Shown in pieces: positions 41,669 through 49,986 of a stretch of 64,000 bases of DNA. Under the pieces are notes generated by a model. The model was given only the letters and a program-made list of their open reading frames with translations, did not search any database and was not told the origin of the DNA. The stretch's first letter is position 1. Each line of letters starts with the position of its first letter. Origin of the DNA: Anaerobiospirillum succiniciproducens DSM 6400 (GTDB lineage: Bacteria; Pseudomonadota; Gammaproteobacteria; Enterobacterales; Succinivibrionaceae). Made by a program: the position numbers and the translations under genes. The DNA lies in contig NZ_AXWV01000006.1 of NCBI RefSeq assembly GCF_000482845.1, positions 1 through 64,000 of the forward strand, in the 5' to 3' direction.

Positions 41669-41882
41669 TCTTCAATGGTCAGCGACTTGTAGCAGACTCC
41701 GACAATCTTGTCGGATAAGGTCACAGGTAAAAGCCAGTCCCATTTCGGGACAATTCTCTATGGGATTGCACAAGAACCTCGAGAATTTGCTCATTGGTAC
41801 TTGTCAGTGGCTTGCCTGTTGTAGGTAATTAACTGTCTGCAACCCATAGCCAACTCAATACGTTAGGTTAGGTTATAGGTTT
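41669..41882 (+). promoter_or_regulatory. conserved leader of ATPase copy 1
   Basis: A ~210-base non-coding leader repeated almost unchanged before each of the three tandem ATPase genes. It contains TCCGACA-ATCT-TGTCGGA and GTCCC-ATTTC-GGGAC hairpins, and the TTCTCTATGGGATTGCACAA block is invariant. No strong ribosome site precedes the ATG (only ATAGG). Confidence 0.7.
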
Positions 41883-43262
41883 ATGCTGCCAACAAAATTT
41901 AGCTCAGGTTCCAACAAAACATTTGCCCAATATCTTCAAAGCGAAGCCGTCTATGTCGATAAGACCAAGTTTGCGTGTGATCTTGCAGAAGATTATGCAA
42001 GCTTCATGTTTCACCGTCCACATGGCATGGGTAAGAGCCTCTTAGTTTCAAGTCTAAAGCACCTTTTTTCTAAGGGTACGGTTGGTACAGAGGGACTTTA
42101 CTGTCACGATCATTGGCCAGAGGAAAATTGCTATTTTGTCTTCCACCTTTCTTGGGCTGAAATCAACGCCAGTAGCCGAGAGTCTTTTAAGCAAGGTGTT
42201 AACGAACAGTTGCAGCCTTACGCCGAATTATTTGGCGTCTCTCTGGAAGAACGTAGCTACATTGGTTGGAACTTCGAAAACTTAGTTAAAGAATGCGAGA
42301 AGAAGTTAGCAGACGAGAACTTTTTAGCTAAGCATCCTGAGCTTACAGATGGAGATCGGCCTCTTTGTAACGAGATCGTGCTCATGGTTGACGATTACGA
42401 TGCTCCGCTTAACCAAAATTTAGATAATCCAGCTCTTTTCGAAGAACTTAGTGATACTGTCCGCTCTTTCTTTTGTACCGTTAAAAGTATATGCCTGCGT
42501 TTTGTATTGATTACTGGTGTCAGAGGCATTGCTCTTTGTGATATTTTTGGCGGTGCTAATCAGTTTATCGATATCTCACTTGATCGTACGTACGCTACAA
42601 GCTGCGGCTACACTTTAGAAGAGATCGAGCGCTACTTTGAACCGCAGATCAAGCATGCGCAAGAAGTCCTTAACATAGATCATGATGAGTTTTTGTCTAA
42701 GTTAAGCTACTACCTTGATGGCGCTATATTTAGTGATGAGCCTGATGTTAACGTTCATCAAAATAAGGTCTTCAATCCAGTTGTCATAAGTTCTTTCTTG
42801 AACAATCCAGATCAGGGGTTTGAACAGCCTTGGCCTAAGCCACGGCTGCCATATAACCTTTTGGTTAAACTCATGCAGGAAGCAGCTCAAGTAGTATATT
42901 CAGAAGTATTTCACAAAGCATATCCAGATTGGCGCAATAATGATCAAGCACAGTCAAAGCCTCTTGATGATTCGAGCGCATCTATGTGCTCGATTACCTT
43001 GCTCGATCAAACGTATGATCAGAGTTGTAATGGCGATATCAAACTGCTATTGGTCGATTTTTATCTGTTGAAAGATAAGCTTTATATCTATGAACAGAAT
43101 TATTCTTGTTCAGCTGTCACCCTTTTGTTCCAAGAAGGCTATCTAACTATCAAAGCCATCGAAGACGATATGGCTTACCTTGGAATTGCAAATAAGAATG
43201 TGGCAAAGTTGCTTGCTGCATTTGAGTTGAACAACTCAAGCACGGTGGGTCAAGAAGAATAA
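41883..43262 (+). CDS. AAA-ATPase-like protein lacking nuclease domain, tandem copy 1
   Basis: A 459-residue member of the AAA-ATPase-like family (PF09820), of unknown function and greatly expanded in gut bacteria. VYVDKTKFACDL, a Walker A of the form HRPHGMGKS (residues 44-52; most relatives have RPRRFGKS) and a Walker B IVLMVDDYDAPL (about 166-177; relatives have DEYD) are visible, followed by ITGVRGIALCDIFGGANQF. The catalytic Glu is replaced by Asp. The usual C-terminal PD-(D/E)XK region (PF08011) is absent: the protein stops just after FQEGYLTIKAIEDDMAYLGI. Probably cytoplasmic. Copy 2 is nearly identical, and all three copies sit between the tRNA-Pro repeats. Confidence 0.85.
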   Translation: MLPTKFSSGSNKTFAQYLQSEAVYVDKTKFACDLAEDYASFMFHRPHGMGKSLLVSSLKHLFSKGTVGTEGLYCHDHWPEENCYFVFHLSWAEINASSRESFKQGVNEQLQPYAELFGVSLEERSYIGWNFENLVKECEKKLADENFLAKHPELTDGDRPLCNEIVLMVDDYDAPLNQNLDNPALFEELSDTVRSFFCTVKSICLRFVLITGVRGIALCDIFGGANQFIDISLDRTYATSCGYTLEEIERYFEPQIKHAQEVLNIDHDEFLSKLSYYLDGAIFSDEPDVNVHQNKVFNPVVISSFLNNPDQGFEQPWPKPRLPYNLLVKLMQEAAQVVYSEVFHKAYPDWRNNDQAQSKPLDDSSASMCSITLLDQTYDQSCNGDIKLLLVDFYLLKDKLYIYEQNYSCSAVTLLFQEGYLTIKAIEDDMAYLGIANKNVAKLLAAFELNNSSTVGQEE

Positions 43263-43346
43263 TTTGAAGGATAAGGTCTATAAAACTTACTAGCAATGCA
43301 AGGAAGAGCGATTAACAGCTAGAGAGTAGTTCATATCAATATACGC

Positions 43347-43554
43347 TCTTCAATGGTCAGTGATTTGTGGCAGACTCCGACTATCTTATCGGATAAGGTC
43401 ATAGGTAAAAGCCAGTTCCATTTCGGGACAATTCTCTATGGGATTGCACAAGAACCTTGAGTCTTTGCTCATCGGTACTTGTCAGTGGCTTGCCTGTGTA
43501 GGTAATTAACTGTCTGCAGCCCATAGCCGCCTCAATACGTTAGGTTATAGGTTT
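43347..43554 (+). promoter_or_regulatory. conserved leader of ATPase copy 2
   Basis: Second copy of the leader. GTTCC-ATTTC-GGGAC keeps the stem by a wobble pair, while the first hairpin is shortened to TCCGA/TCGGA. Confidence 0.7.
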
Positions 43555-44934
43555 ATGCTGCCAACAAAATTTTGCTCAGGTTCCAACATACCATTTGCCC
43601 AATATCTTCAAAGCGAAGCCGTCTATGTCGATAAGACCAAGTTTGCGTGTGAGTTGGGGAAGAGACGGTCAAGTATCATGCTTCACCGTCCACATGGCAT
43701 GGGTAAGAGCCTCTTAGTATCAAGTCTAAAGCACCTTTTCTCTAAGGGTACGGTTGGTACAGAGGGACTTTACTGTCATGAGCATTGGCCAGAGCAAAAG
43801 TGCTATTTTGTCTTCCATCTCTCTTGGTCTGAGATCAACGCCAGTAGCCTAGAATCTTTTAGGCAAGGTGTTAACGAACAGTTGCAGCCTTACGCCGAAT
43901 TATTTGGCGTCTCTCTGGAAGAACGTAGATACATTGGTTGGAACTTCGAAAACTTAGTTAGACAATGCGAGAAGAAGTTAGCAGACGAGAACTTTTTAGC
44001 TAAGCATCCTGAGCTTACAGATGGAGATCGGCCTCTTTGTAACAAGATCGTGCTCATGGTGGACGATTACGATGCTCCACTTAACCAAAATTTAGATAAT
44101 CCAGTTCTTTTCGAAGAACTTAGGGATACTGTCCGATCTTTCTTTTGTACCGTTAAAAGTATATGCCTGCGTTTTGTATTGATTACTGGTGTCAGAGGCA
44201 TTGCTCTTTGTGATATGTTTGGCGGTGCTAATCAGTTTCACGATATCTCACTTTATCGCAGGTACGCTACAAGCTGTGGTTACACTTTAGAAGAGATCGA
44301 GAGCTACTTTGAACCGCAGATCAAGCATGCGCAAGAAGTCCTTAACATAGATCATGATGAGTTTTTGTCTAAGTTAAGCTACTACCTTGATGGCGCTATA
44401 TTTAGTAATGAGCCTGATGTTAACGTTCATCAAAATAAGGTCTTCAATCCAGCTGTCATCAGTTCTTTCTTGAACAATCCACAGCAGGGGTTTGAACAGC
44501 CTTGGCCTAAGCCACGGCTGCCATATAGCTTTTTGGTTAAACTCATGCAGGAAGCTGCTGAGAAAGTGTATTGGAGGTTGTTTAGCGAAGCATATCCAGA
44601 TTGGCGCAATAATGACCAAGCACAGTCAAAACCTCTTGATGATTTGATGGCATCGATGTGCTCGATTACCTTGCTCGATCAAAAGTATGATCAGAGAATT
44701 AATGGCGATATCAAACTGCTATTGGTCGATATTGATCTGTTGAAAGATAAGCTTTATAGCGTTGAAGAGATTTATTGTGATACAGCTGTCACCCTTTTGT
44801 TCCAAGAAGGCTATCTAACTATCAAAGCCATCAAACACGAAAATGCTTACCTTGGAATTGCAAATAAGAATGTGGCAAAGTTGCTTGCTGCATTTGAGTT
44901 GAACAACTCAAGCACGGTGGGTCAAGAAGAATAA
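43555..44934 (+). CDS. AAA-ATPase-like protein lacking nuclease domain, tandem copy 2
   Basis: A 459-residue close paralogue of copy 1, differing by scattered substitutions clustered near residues 32-42 (GKRRSSIM in place of EDYASFMF) and in the C-terminal third. It has the same HRPHGMGKS Walker A, VDDYD Walker B and early end without nuclease domain. The repeat unit including leader is about 1.67 kb, and even the bases after the stop codon are shared with copy 1. Recent tandem duplication is the simplest origin. Both copies keep open frames of equal length, so they are probably under selection or very young. Confidence 0.85.
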   Translation: MLPTKFCSGSNIPFAQYLQSEAVYVDKTKFACELGKRRSSIMLHRPHGMGKSLLVSSLKHLFSKGTVGTEGLYCHEHWPEQKCYFVFHLSWSEINASSLESFRQGVNEQLQPYAELFGVSLEERRYIGWNFENLVRQCEKKLADENFLAKHPELTDGDRPLCNKIVLMVDDYDAPLNQNLDNPVLFEELRDTVRSFFCTVKSICLRFVLITGVRGIALCDMFGGANQFHDISLYRRYATSCGYTLEEIESYFEPQIKHAQEVLNIDHDEFLSKLSYYLDGAIFSNEPDVNVHQNKVFNPAVISSFLNNPQQGFEQPWPKPRLPYSFLVKLMQEAAEKVYWRLFSEAYPDWRNNDQAQSKPLDDLMASMCSITLLDQKYDQRINGDIKLLLVDIDLLKDKLYSVEEIYCDTAVTLLFQEGYLTIKAIKHENAYLGIANKNVAKLLAAFELNNSSTVGQEE

Positions 44935-45018
44935 TTTTAAGGATACGGTCTATACAACTTACTAGCTATGCAAGGAAGGGCGATTAACAGCTAGTGAGTA
45001 GTTCATTTCAATATACGC

Positions 45019-45232
45019 TCTTCAATGGTCAGTGACTTGTAGCAGACTCCGACTATCTTATCGGATAAGGTCACAGGTAAAAGCCAGTCCCATTTCGGGA
45101 CAATTCTCTATGGGATTGCACAAGAACCTCGAGTCTTTGCTCATCGGTACTTGTCAGTGGCTTGCCTGTGGTAGGTGATCAACTGTCTGCAGCCCATAGC
45201 CCCGTCAATACATTTGGTTAGGTTAAAGGTTT
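45019..45232 (+). promoter_or_regulatory. conserved leader of ATPase copy 3
   Basis: Third copy of the leader, as closely conserved as the others even though the gene it precedes has diverged more in its body. GTCCC-ATTTC-GGGAC is intact. Confidence 0.7.
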
Positions 45233-46627
45233 ATGCTGACAACAAAATTTAGCTCAGGTTCCAACAAAACATTTGCCCAATATCTTCAAAGCAAAGCCGT
45301 CTATGTCGATAAGACCAAGTTTGCGTGTGATCTTGCTAAAGAACATCAAAGCTTCGTGCTTCACCGTCCACATGGCATGGGTAAGAGCCTCTTAGTTTCA
45401 AGTCTAGAGCACCTTTTTTCTAAGGGTACAGTTGGTACAGAGGGACTTTACTGTCACGAGCATTGGCAAGATCCAAACTGCTATTTTGTCTTCCACTTCT
45501 CTTGGACTGATATAAGTGCTTTTAGCCGTGATTCTTTTGAACGTGGTCTTTATGCGCAGTTAATTCCTTACGCGGAGCTCTTTGGCGTTACTCTTGACGA
45601 GGAATATAACATTTGGGTCAATTTTATAAAATTAGTCAAAGAGAGTGAGAAGAAGCTATCCAAAAAGAGCTTCTTAGCAAAGCATCCAGAGCTTACGGAC
45701 GGAGATCGGCCTTTGTGTAATAAGATCGTAGTGCTCGTTGATGACTACGATGCTCCTCTCAACAAAAACTTACAAAAGCCAGAAGTTTTCAAAGAGATTA
45801 AAGAAGCTGTAGGTTTGTTCTTTCGTTCTTTCAAAAATATAAGCATGCGCTTTGTATTACTCACTGGTGTCAGAGGCATTGCTCTTTGTGATATGTTTGG
45901 CGGTGCTAATCAGTTTATCGATATCTCACTTGATGGCAGGTACGCTACAAGCTGTGGCTATACTTTAGAAGAGATCGAGCGCTACTTTGAACCGCAGATC
46001 AAGCATGCTCAAGAAGTCCTTAACATAGATCATGAGACTTTTGTATCCAATCTTCACTATTATATTGATGGCGCTGTACTGAGTGATGAGCAGGGCGAAA
46101 ATAGGCAAGATATCAAGGTCTTCAACCCCGTTATCATTAGTTCTGTCTTGAATAATCCAAAGCAGGGCTTTGAAAAACCTTGTCTTGAGCCATATCTGCC
46201 GTATAACTTTTTGGTCAAAGTCTTAAAGGAATCAGCTAAGGCTGTGTTTTTAGAAACGATGCCCAAAACAAATATACATCTTTTTAGTGCTGATGAGCCT
46301 GTGTACAAAGCTGTTTACAACTCTATTCTTTCTATGACTTCGGTTATGTTGCTTGATAGAGAATATGATATGTTTGGCCAGGGTGGTGATAAACTTTTAG
46401 AAGTTGATGTCAATAGGCTAAAGGATAAGCTCGATAGTGTTGCGGATATTGATGCAGCCAAAGCTATCCTCATTTTGTTTCAAGAAGGCTATTTAACTAT
46501 CAAAGCCATCAAAGATGAAATTGCGTTTCTTGGTTTGGCAAATATTAAAGTTGCACAGCTACTTTCTCCGTATTTCATACAGAACTCGCCCTTAGCAAAG
46601 ATCTTCAAAAAATGGCAAGAAAATTAG
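45233..46627 (+). CDS. AAA-ATPase-like protein lacking nuclease domain, tandem copy 3
   Basis: A 464-residue paralogue with a mosaic pattern. Residues 1-80 (including HRPHGMGKS) and about 205-265 (ALCDMFGGANQFIDISLDGR, then SCGYTLEEIERYFEP) are nearly identical to copies 1 and 2. Residues 90-200 and the last 180 differ strongly. Walker B is VVLVDDYDAPL, again with Asp for Glu. The end is different and longer by a few residues (IFKKWQEN) but still lacks a nuclease domain. Gene conversion among the copies, or recombination with an unseen relative, would explain the patchwork. Confidence 0.85.
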   Translation: MLTTKFSSGSNKTFAQYLQSKAVYVDKTKFACDLAKEHQSFVLHRPHGMGKSLLVSSLEHLFSKGTVGTEGLYCHEHWQDPNCYFVFHFSWTDISAFSRDSFERGLYAQLIPYAELFGVTLDEEYNIWVNFIKLVKESEKKLSKKSFLAKHPELTDGDRPLCNKIVVLVDDYDAPLNKNLQKPEVFKEIKEAVGLFFRSFKNISMRFVLLTGVRGIALCDMFGGANQFIDISLDGRYATSCGYTLEEIERYFEPQIKHAQEVLNIDHETFVSNLHYYIDGAVLSDEQGENRQDIKVFNPVIISSVLNNPKQGFEKPCLEPYLPYNFLVKVLKESAKAVFLETMPKTNIHLFSADEPVYKAVYNSILSMTSVMLLDREYDMFGQGGDKLLEVDVNRLKDKLDSVADIDAAKAILILFQEGYLTIKAIKDEIAFLGLANIKVAQLLSPYFIQNSPLAKIFKKWQEN

Positions 46628-46708
46628 GGCTAAAAGTACTGGCTATGCTAGGAAGAGTTATGCTGTGCAAGCTTTATTGCTTGTGCAGCATAATTTTCAA
46701 ATAAAGTG

Positions 46709-46737
46709 TTGACACGGGATCAGGCATTACATATAAT
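46709..46737 (+). promoter_or_regulatory. consensus sigma-70 promoter of tRNA-Pro copy 2
   Basis: TTGACA (46709-46714), a 17-base spacer and TATAAT (46732-46737). The boxes equal those of copy 1, but the spacer differs, so the promoter is not part of the perfect repeat. Confidence 0.9.
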
Positions 46738-46746
46738 AGCGCCCAT

Positions 46747-46823
46747 CGGTGATTAGCGCAGTCCGGTAGCGCAACTGCTTTGGGAGCAGTGGGTCGTAGG
46801 TTCGAATCCTACATCACCGACCA
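46747..46823 (+). tRNA. tRNA-Pro (anticodon TGG), copy 2
   Basis: A 77-base gene identical to the one at 40393, with the same anticodon loop TTTGGGA and encoded CCA. It lies about 120 bases after the third ATPase gene. The distance between equivalent points of the two tRNA genes is 6354 bp. Confidence 0.97.
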
Positions 46824-46833
46824 TCTAAAAGAG

Positions 46834-46854
46834 GCACCGTAAGGTGCTTTTTTT
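46834..46854 (+). terminator. terminator of tRNA-Pro copy 2
   Basis: GCACC-GTAA-GGTGC followed by seven T. It differs from copy 1 by one loop base, and both loops are GNRA. Confidence 0.9.
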
Positions 46855-47042
46855 ATGCCCGCAATAAAACAAGCCACTTTGAGGCTCCATCCTTTTTGAT
46901 CTAGCAATTCATAGCAGATCCCAACACATCTCGTTCGAATACCCAAAACAGTTAAGATCGCCATATTAAAACTACAGCAATTTTCTGCATGCATCTCAAG
47001 CAATAGGCCATATCTGAGCATAAGATTAATTACAAGCATGGC

Positions 47043-47160
47043 AAGACAAGCGTTGTAAGTACCAATACCTTGAGTCTAGGCTATGCATAGTAAGACAAGC
47101 GTTGTAAGTGCCTATGTCTTAATTTTGAGGCTATGTATGGTAAGACGAGCGTTGTAGGCA
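47043..47160. repeat. 49-50 bp tandem repeat
   Basis: AAGACAAGCGTTGTAAGT-type units start at 47043, 47092 and 47142. The spacing between them diverges, and the ends share GGCTATG. The surrounding interval 46855-47288 holds no gene. Confidence 0.7.
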
Positions 47161-47288
47161 TATTGCCTTGAGTCCCGATCTGGGGTGGATGTGAGATTGG
47201 GATAAGAGGCGCTTTGAGATCGCCTCTAGTGAGTATATATAAGGATATTGAGGCTTGGCTTGAGGTAGGGTGAGTGGCGCTAGAAACA

Positions 47289-47336
47289 AAAATGCCCTCG
47301 AATGCTGCTTAATTGCAGCGCTTGAGGGCACTTTTT
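47289..47336 (-). terminator. terminator of fabA
   Basis: TGCCCTC...TGCTGC pairs with GCAGC...GAGGGCA around TTAATT with a few internal mismatches. T-runs lie on both sides, so it can act for fabA on the minus strand. Confidence 0.75.
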
Positions 47337-47365
47337 CAAGCTTAAGGGCACTAAGGTGCTAGCGA

Positions 47366-47893
47366 TTAAGCCTGAGGAGGAATGAGGCCTACCTGCAGAT
47401 CTTCGGCGGTGTAGATGTGCTGACCGTCAACGAATACCTTGCCATCAGCAAAGCCCATGTGGAGCTTGCCACGAGCTACGATACGCTTCATGTCGATAAC
47501 GTAGGTAACCTTCTTGCAGCCTGGTAAAACTTCGCCCTTGAACTTAACTGACTTAACGCCTAATGCACGGCCCTTACCAGGACCACCACGCCAGCCTAAG
47601 AAGAAGCCAACTAACTGCCACATAGCGTCGAGACCTAAGCAGCCAGGCATAACTGGATCACCTGGGAAGTGGCAATCAAAGAACCACAGTTCAGGAGTAA
47701 TATCGAGCTCTGCTGTAATCTGGCCAAGACCATGCTCGCCATCGTCATCACGAATAGAGGTAATGCGATCAAACATCAGCATGTTTGGAGCTGGTAACTG
47801 TGAATTGCCAGGTCCGAATAACTCACCTCTTGAACAGGCAAGAAGGTCTTCTTTATTGAATGAATGAACGCCGCGTTCACACAGTGATGCCAT
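47366..47893 (-). CDS. fabA: 3-hydroxydecanoyl-ACP dehydratase/isomerase
   Basis: A 175-residue cytosolic FabA, which dehydrates 3-hydroxyacyl-ACP and isomerises the C10 intermediate, opening anaerobic unsaturated fatty acid synthesis. [20 protein letters not shown] contains the catalytic His (HFPGDP) and the later Asp (GLDAMWQL). The length matches E. coli (172). The ATG at 47891-47893 has AGGAG six bases upstream; the frame continues seven codons further without support. It is monocistronic. FabA usually implies FabB elsewhere and supports placement in the gammaproteobacteria. Confidence 0.95.
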   Translation of the reverse strand: MASLCERGVHSFNKEDLLACSRGELFGPGNSQLPAPNMLMFDRITSIRDDDGEHGLGQITAELDITPELWFFDCHFPGDPVMPGCLGLDAMWQLVGFFLGWRGGPGKGRALGVKSVKFKGEVLPGCKKVTYVIDMKRIVARGKLHMGFADGKVFVDGQHIYTAEDLQVGLIPPQA

Positions 47894-48680
47894 TTTTAAC
47901 TCCTGTAGATACAAGCTCTGCTTAAGGTGAACGTTGAGTCCCTGTCTAAAACCTTAGCATAGGGGGCAAACAAGATCAGAGCCGTATTGGTAAATAGGTA
48001 TTCTGCTGCAAGACTAAAGCATAGATGGCGTATATAAGCCAAATATCTAAAACTTTTGCTAGTCTCGTGCAAAAATCCGTGCATAGTATAGCACAAGGAA
48101 GCAAATTGACATGATAAGGGAACAAATCAGCACTGCAAAGCTGATGTAATGCACACTTCTATGCGATCTTGTCTACTCAAAAGTCTACATTTGCTGATGG
48201 TGTCAGACACATTACTTGCCTTTTTCGCCTGAGAGTATGTCTTAATAGCTAGTTATGATGACGTGAAAAGGGCTTATCTTTAGCTTACGTGCAAGACTAG
48301 GCAATAAGCTGGGCGCGAACCATATTTCTTGGTGATTCAGAACTTTTGGCGATGAGGTAGCTTAATTCTAGAGCTATTGATTATCTTAGGCGTGCTATAA
48401 AGCTTTGTTTGGATCATCGCTGGTGTTGAGGGCGATAGGTTCAAGATGTTCTTTGCTAAGTCATAGCATTTAAAACTGGGGCATAACGTTGCTGTAAGTT
48501 AGAAGACGGACTGTGGCGATGCAATGCGGCAGATTCTAGATTAGCTTGGGGCTGCGTCGTAATACGGATAGGGGCTTAAGTATTTAACTTAGGCAGGTGC
48601 TACGGCTCTGGGCTGGTATTTTTGGTGGCGCTATGATGTAGTGGCAGGTAAATGATTGTGGCGGTGTGATTTTTGGTCGG
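47894..48680. other. intergenic
   Basis: About 790 bases between fabA and the crp terminator with no gene or repeat that I can support; the fabA promoter lies in its left part. Confidence 0.4.
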
Positions 48681-48723
48681 TACAAATACAAAAGCCCAGC
48701 AAAACTGGGCTTTTGTATTTGTA
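48681..48723. terminator. long bidirectional terminator of crp
   Basis: A perfect 19-bp stem from TACAAATACAAAAGCCCAG and its complement with loop CAAAA. A- and T-rich flanks allow action on either strand; it lies 26 bases beyond the crp stop. Confidence 0.92.
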
Positions 48724-48749
48724 AGCCAAGGGTGCTTGGCTTATGGAAA

Positions 48750-49385
48750 TTAACGGGTGCCGTAAACTACGATGGTCTTACCGTGAGCATGGATGAGGTG
48801 GTTCTCTTCCATCATCTTTAAGATACGACCAACGGTTTCACGAGAGCAGCCAACGATCTGACCAATTTCCTGACGGGTGATCTTGATCTGCATGCCGTCT
48901 GGGTGAGTCATTGCCTCTGGCTGGTGAGCGAGGTTTAACAGAGTCTTAGCGATACGACCGGTAACGTCGAGGAAGGCTAAGTTAGATACCTTCTTAGAGG
49001 TATCAGCTAAACGCTCAGCCATCTGCTGGCTTAAACGCATTAAGATTTCAGGGTTAACCTGAACGAGCTGCTTGAACTTGTTGTAGGAAACCTCAGCAAT
49101 TTCGCAAGCAGTCTTGGCCTTTACCCAAGCAGTACGGGTTGGGTTTTCCTCAGACTCGTTGAAAAGACCGAGTTCGCCGATGAAATCGCCCTTGTTAAGA
49201 TAGGTCAGGATCATCTCGTGGCCGTCGTGATCTTTGATCAATACAACTACGGTGCCCTTAACAATGTAGTACAGAGTCTCAGCCTTTTCACCAGCGTGGA
49301 TGATGGTGCTTTTCTGAGAATACTTGTGAATATGACACTGACTAACGAACCAAGAGATGGTGCTGTCTGCAGGTGGCTTAACCAT
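48750..49385 (-). CDS. crp: cAMP receptor protein
   Basis: A 211-residue CRP, nearly collinear with the E. coli protein (210). The cAMP-binding domain contains [20 protein letters not shown] and the phosphate-binding cassette GELGLF followed by TRTAW. The C-terminal helix-turn-helix [20 protein letters not shown] matches the E. coli recognition helix residue for residue (RETVGR). Target sites should therefore follow TGTGA-N6-TCACA. The frame opens at a TTG two codons earlier, but the ATG at 49383-49385 with AAGG upstream is preferred. There is a short insertion near residue 83 ([10 protein letters not shown]). It is monocistronic, with a strong terminator. Confidence 0.97.
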   Translation of the reverse strand: MVKPPADSTISWFVSQCHIHKYSQKSTIIHAGEKAETLYYIVKGTVVVLIKDHDGHEMILTYLNKGDFIGELGLFNESEENPTRTAWVKAKTACEIAEVSYNKFKQLVQVNPEILMRLSQQMAERLADTSKKVSNLAFLDVTGRIAKTLLNLAHQPEAMTHPDGMQIKITRQEIGQIVGCSRETVGRILKMMEENHLIHAHGKTIVVYGTR

Positions 49386-49986
49386 AATCAAAACCTTAGA
49401 CGATTAAAAAACTATCACACGTTTTAGATCATAGCATGATCTCTTAAGCACATGAGAAAATGATGTGCGTCATGCCTTAACAGGCAATTAAAAATGTGAC
49501 AATGGATAATGTTCTACTAAGCAAACATTAAAGCTTAGGAGAAATCTTGCTTCTTTGTAAAACACAAATCTTTTGTACTCGTGTAATTGTATACGATATT
49601 GATAACATATACGACACACAAGAGGCCTAAGATCGAATTTAGAACAATTTAAGAGCAAAATTAAACAAAGCTCTATGCAAGCATATGGTTTGTTTGAGAG
49701 TGAAAATGCTGCCAAACTAATTTAGTTCAATCAAAGCAATTGTTATCAACTTGCTAGCTTAGTCACAAAAAATCGACGTGTGTGCCCTAAGAGGCGTATG
49801 CTAGCGGCTTAATTCATGGTGATAGATACTAAAATCGCCTCATGGCAAAAGATGCAAAATAGCTTACAGTAAGGTTAATTTTGTTGCCTACTTAAGTTAA
49901 GACTGAGATCTTAAGCTATTACAAGAGTCTGCAGCCAGAATGGGTTTGATTGGCCCAGGGCTCATTGCTAGGCCCTGAGCTCATTG
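49386..49986. other. crp upstream region and intergenic
   Basis: 600 bases, AT-rich. It should hold the crp promoter on the minus strand. No gene, RNA gene or strong repeat was seen. Confidence 0.4.
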
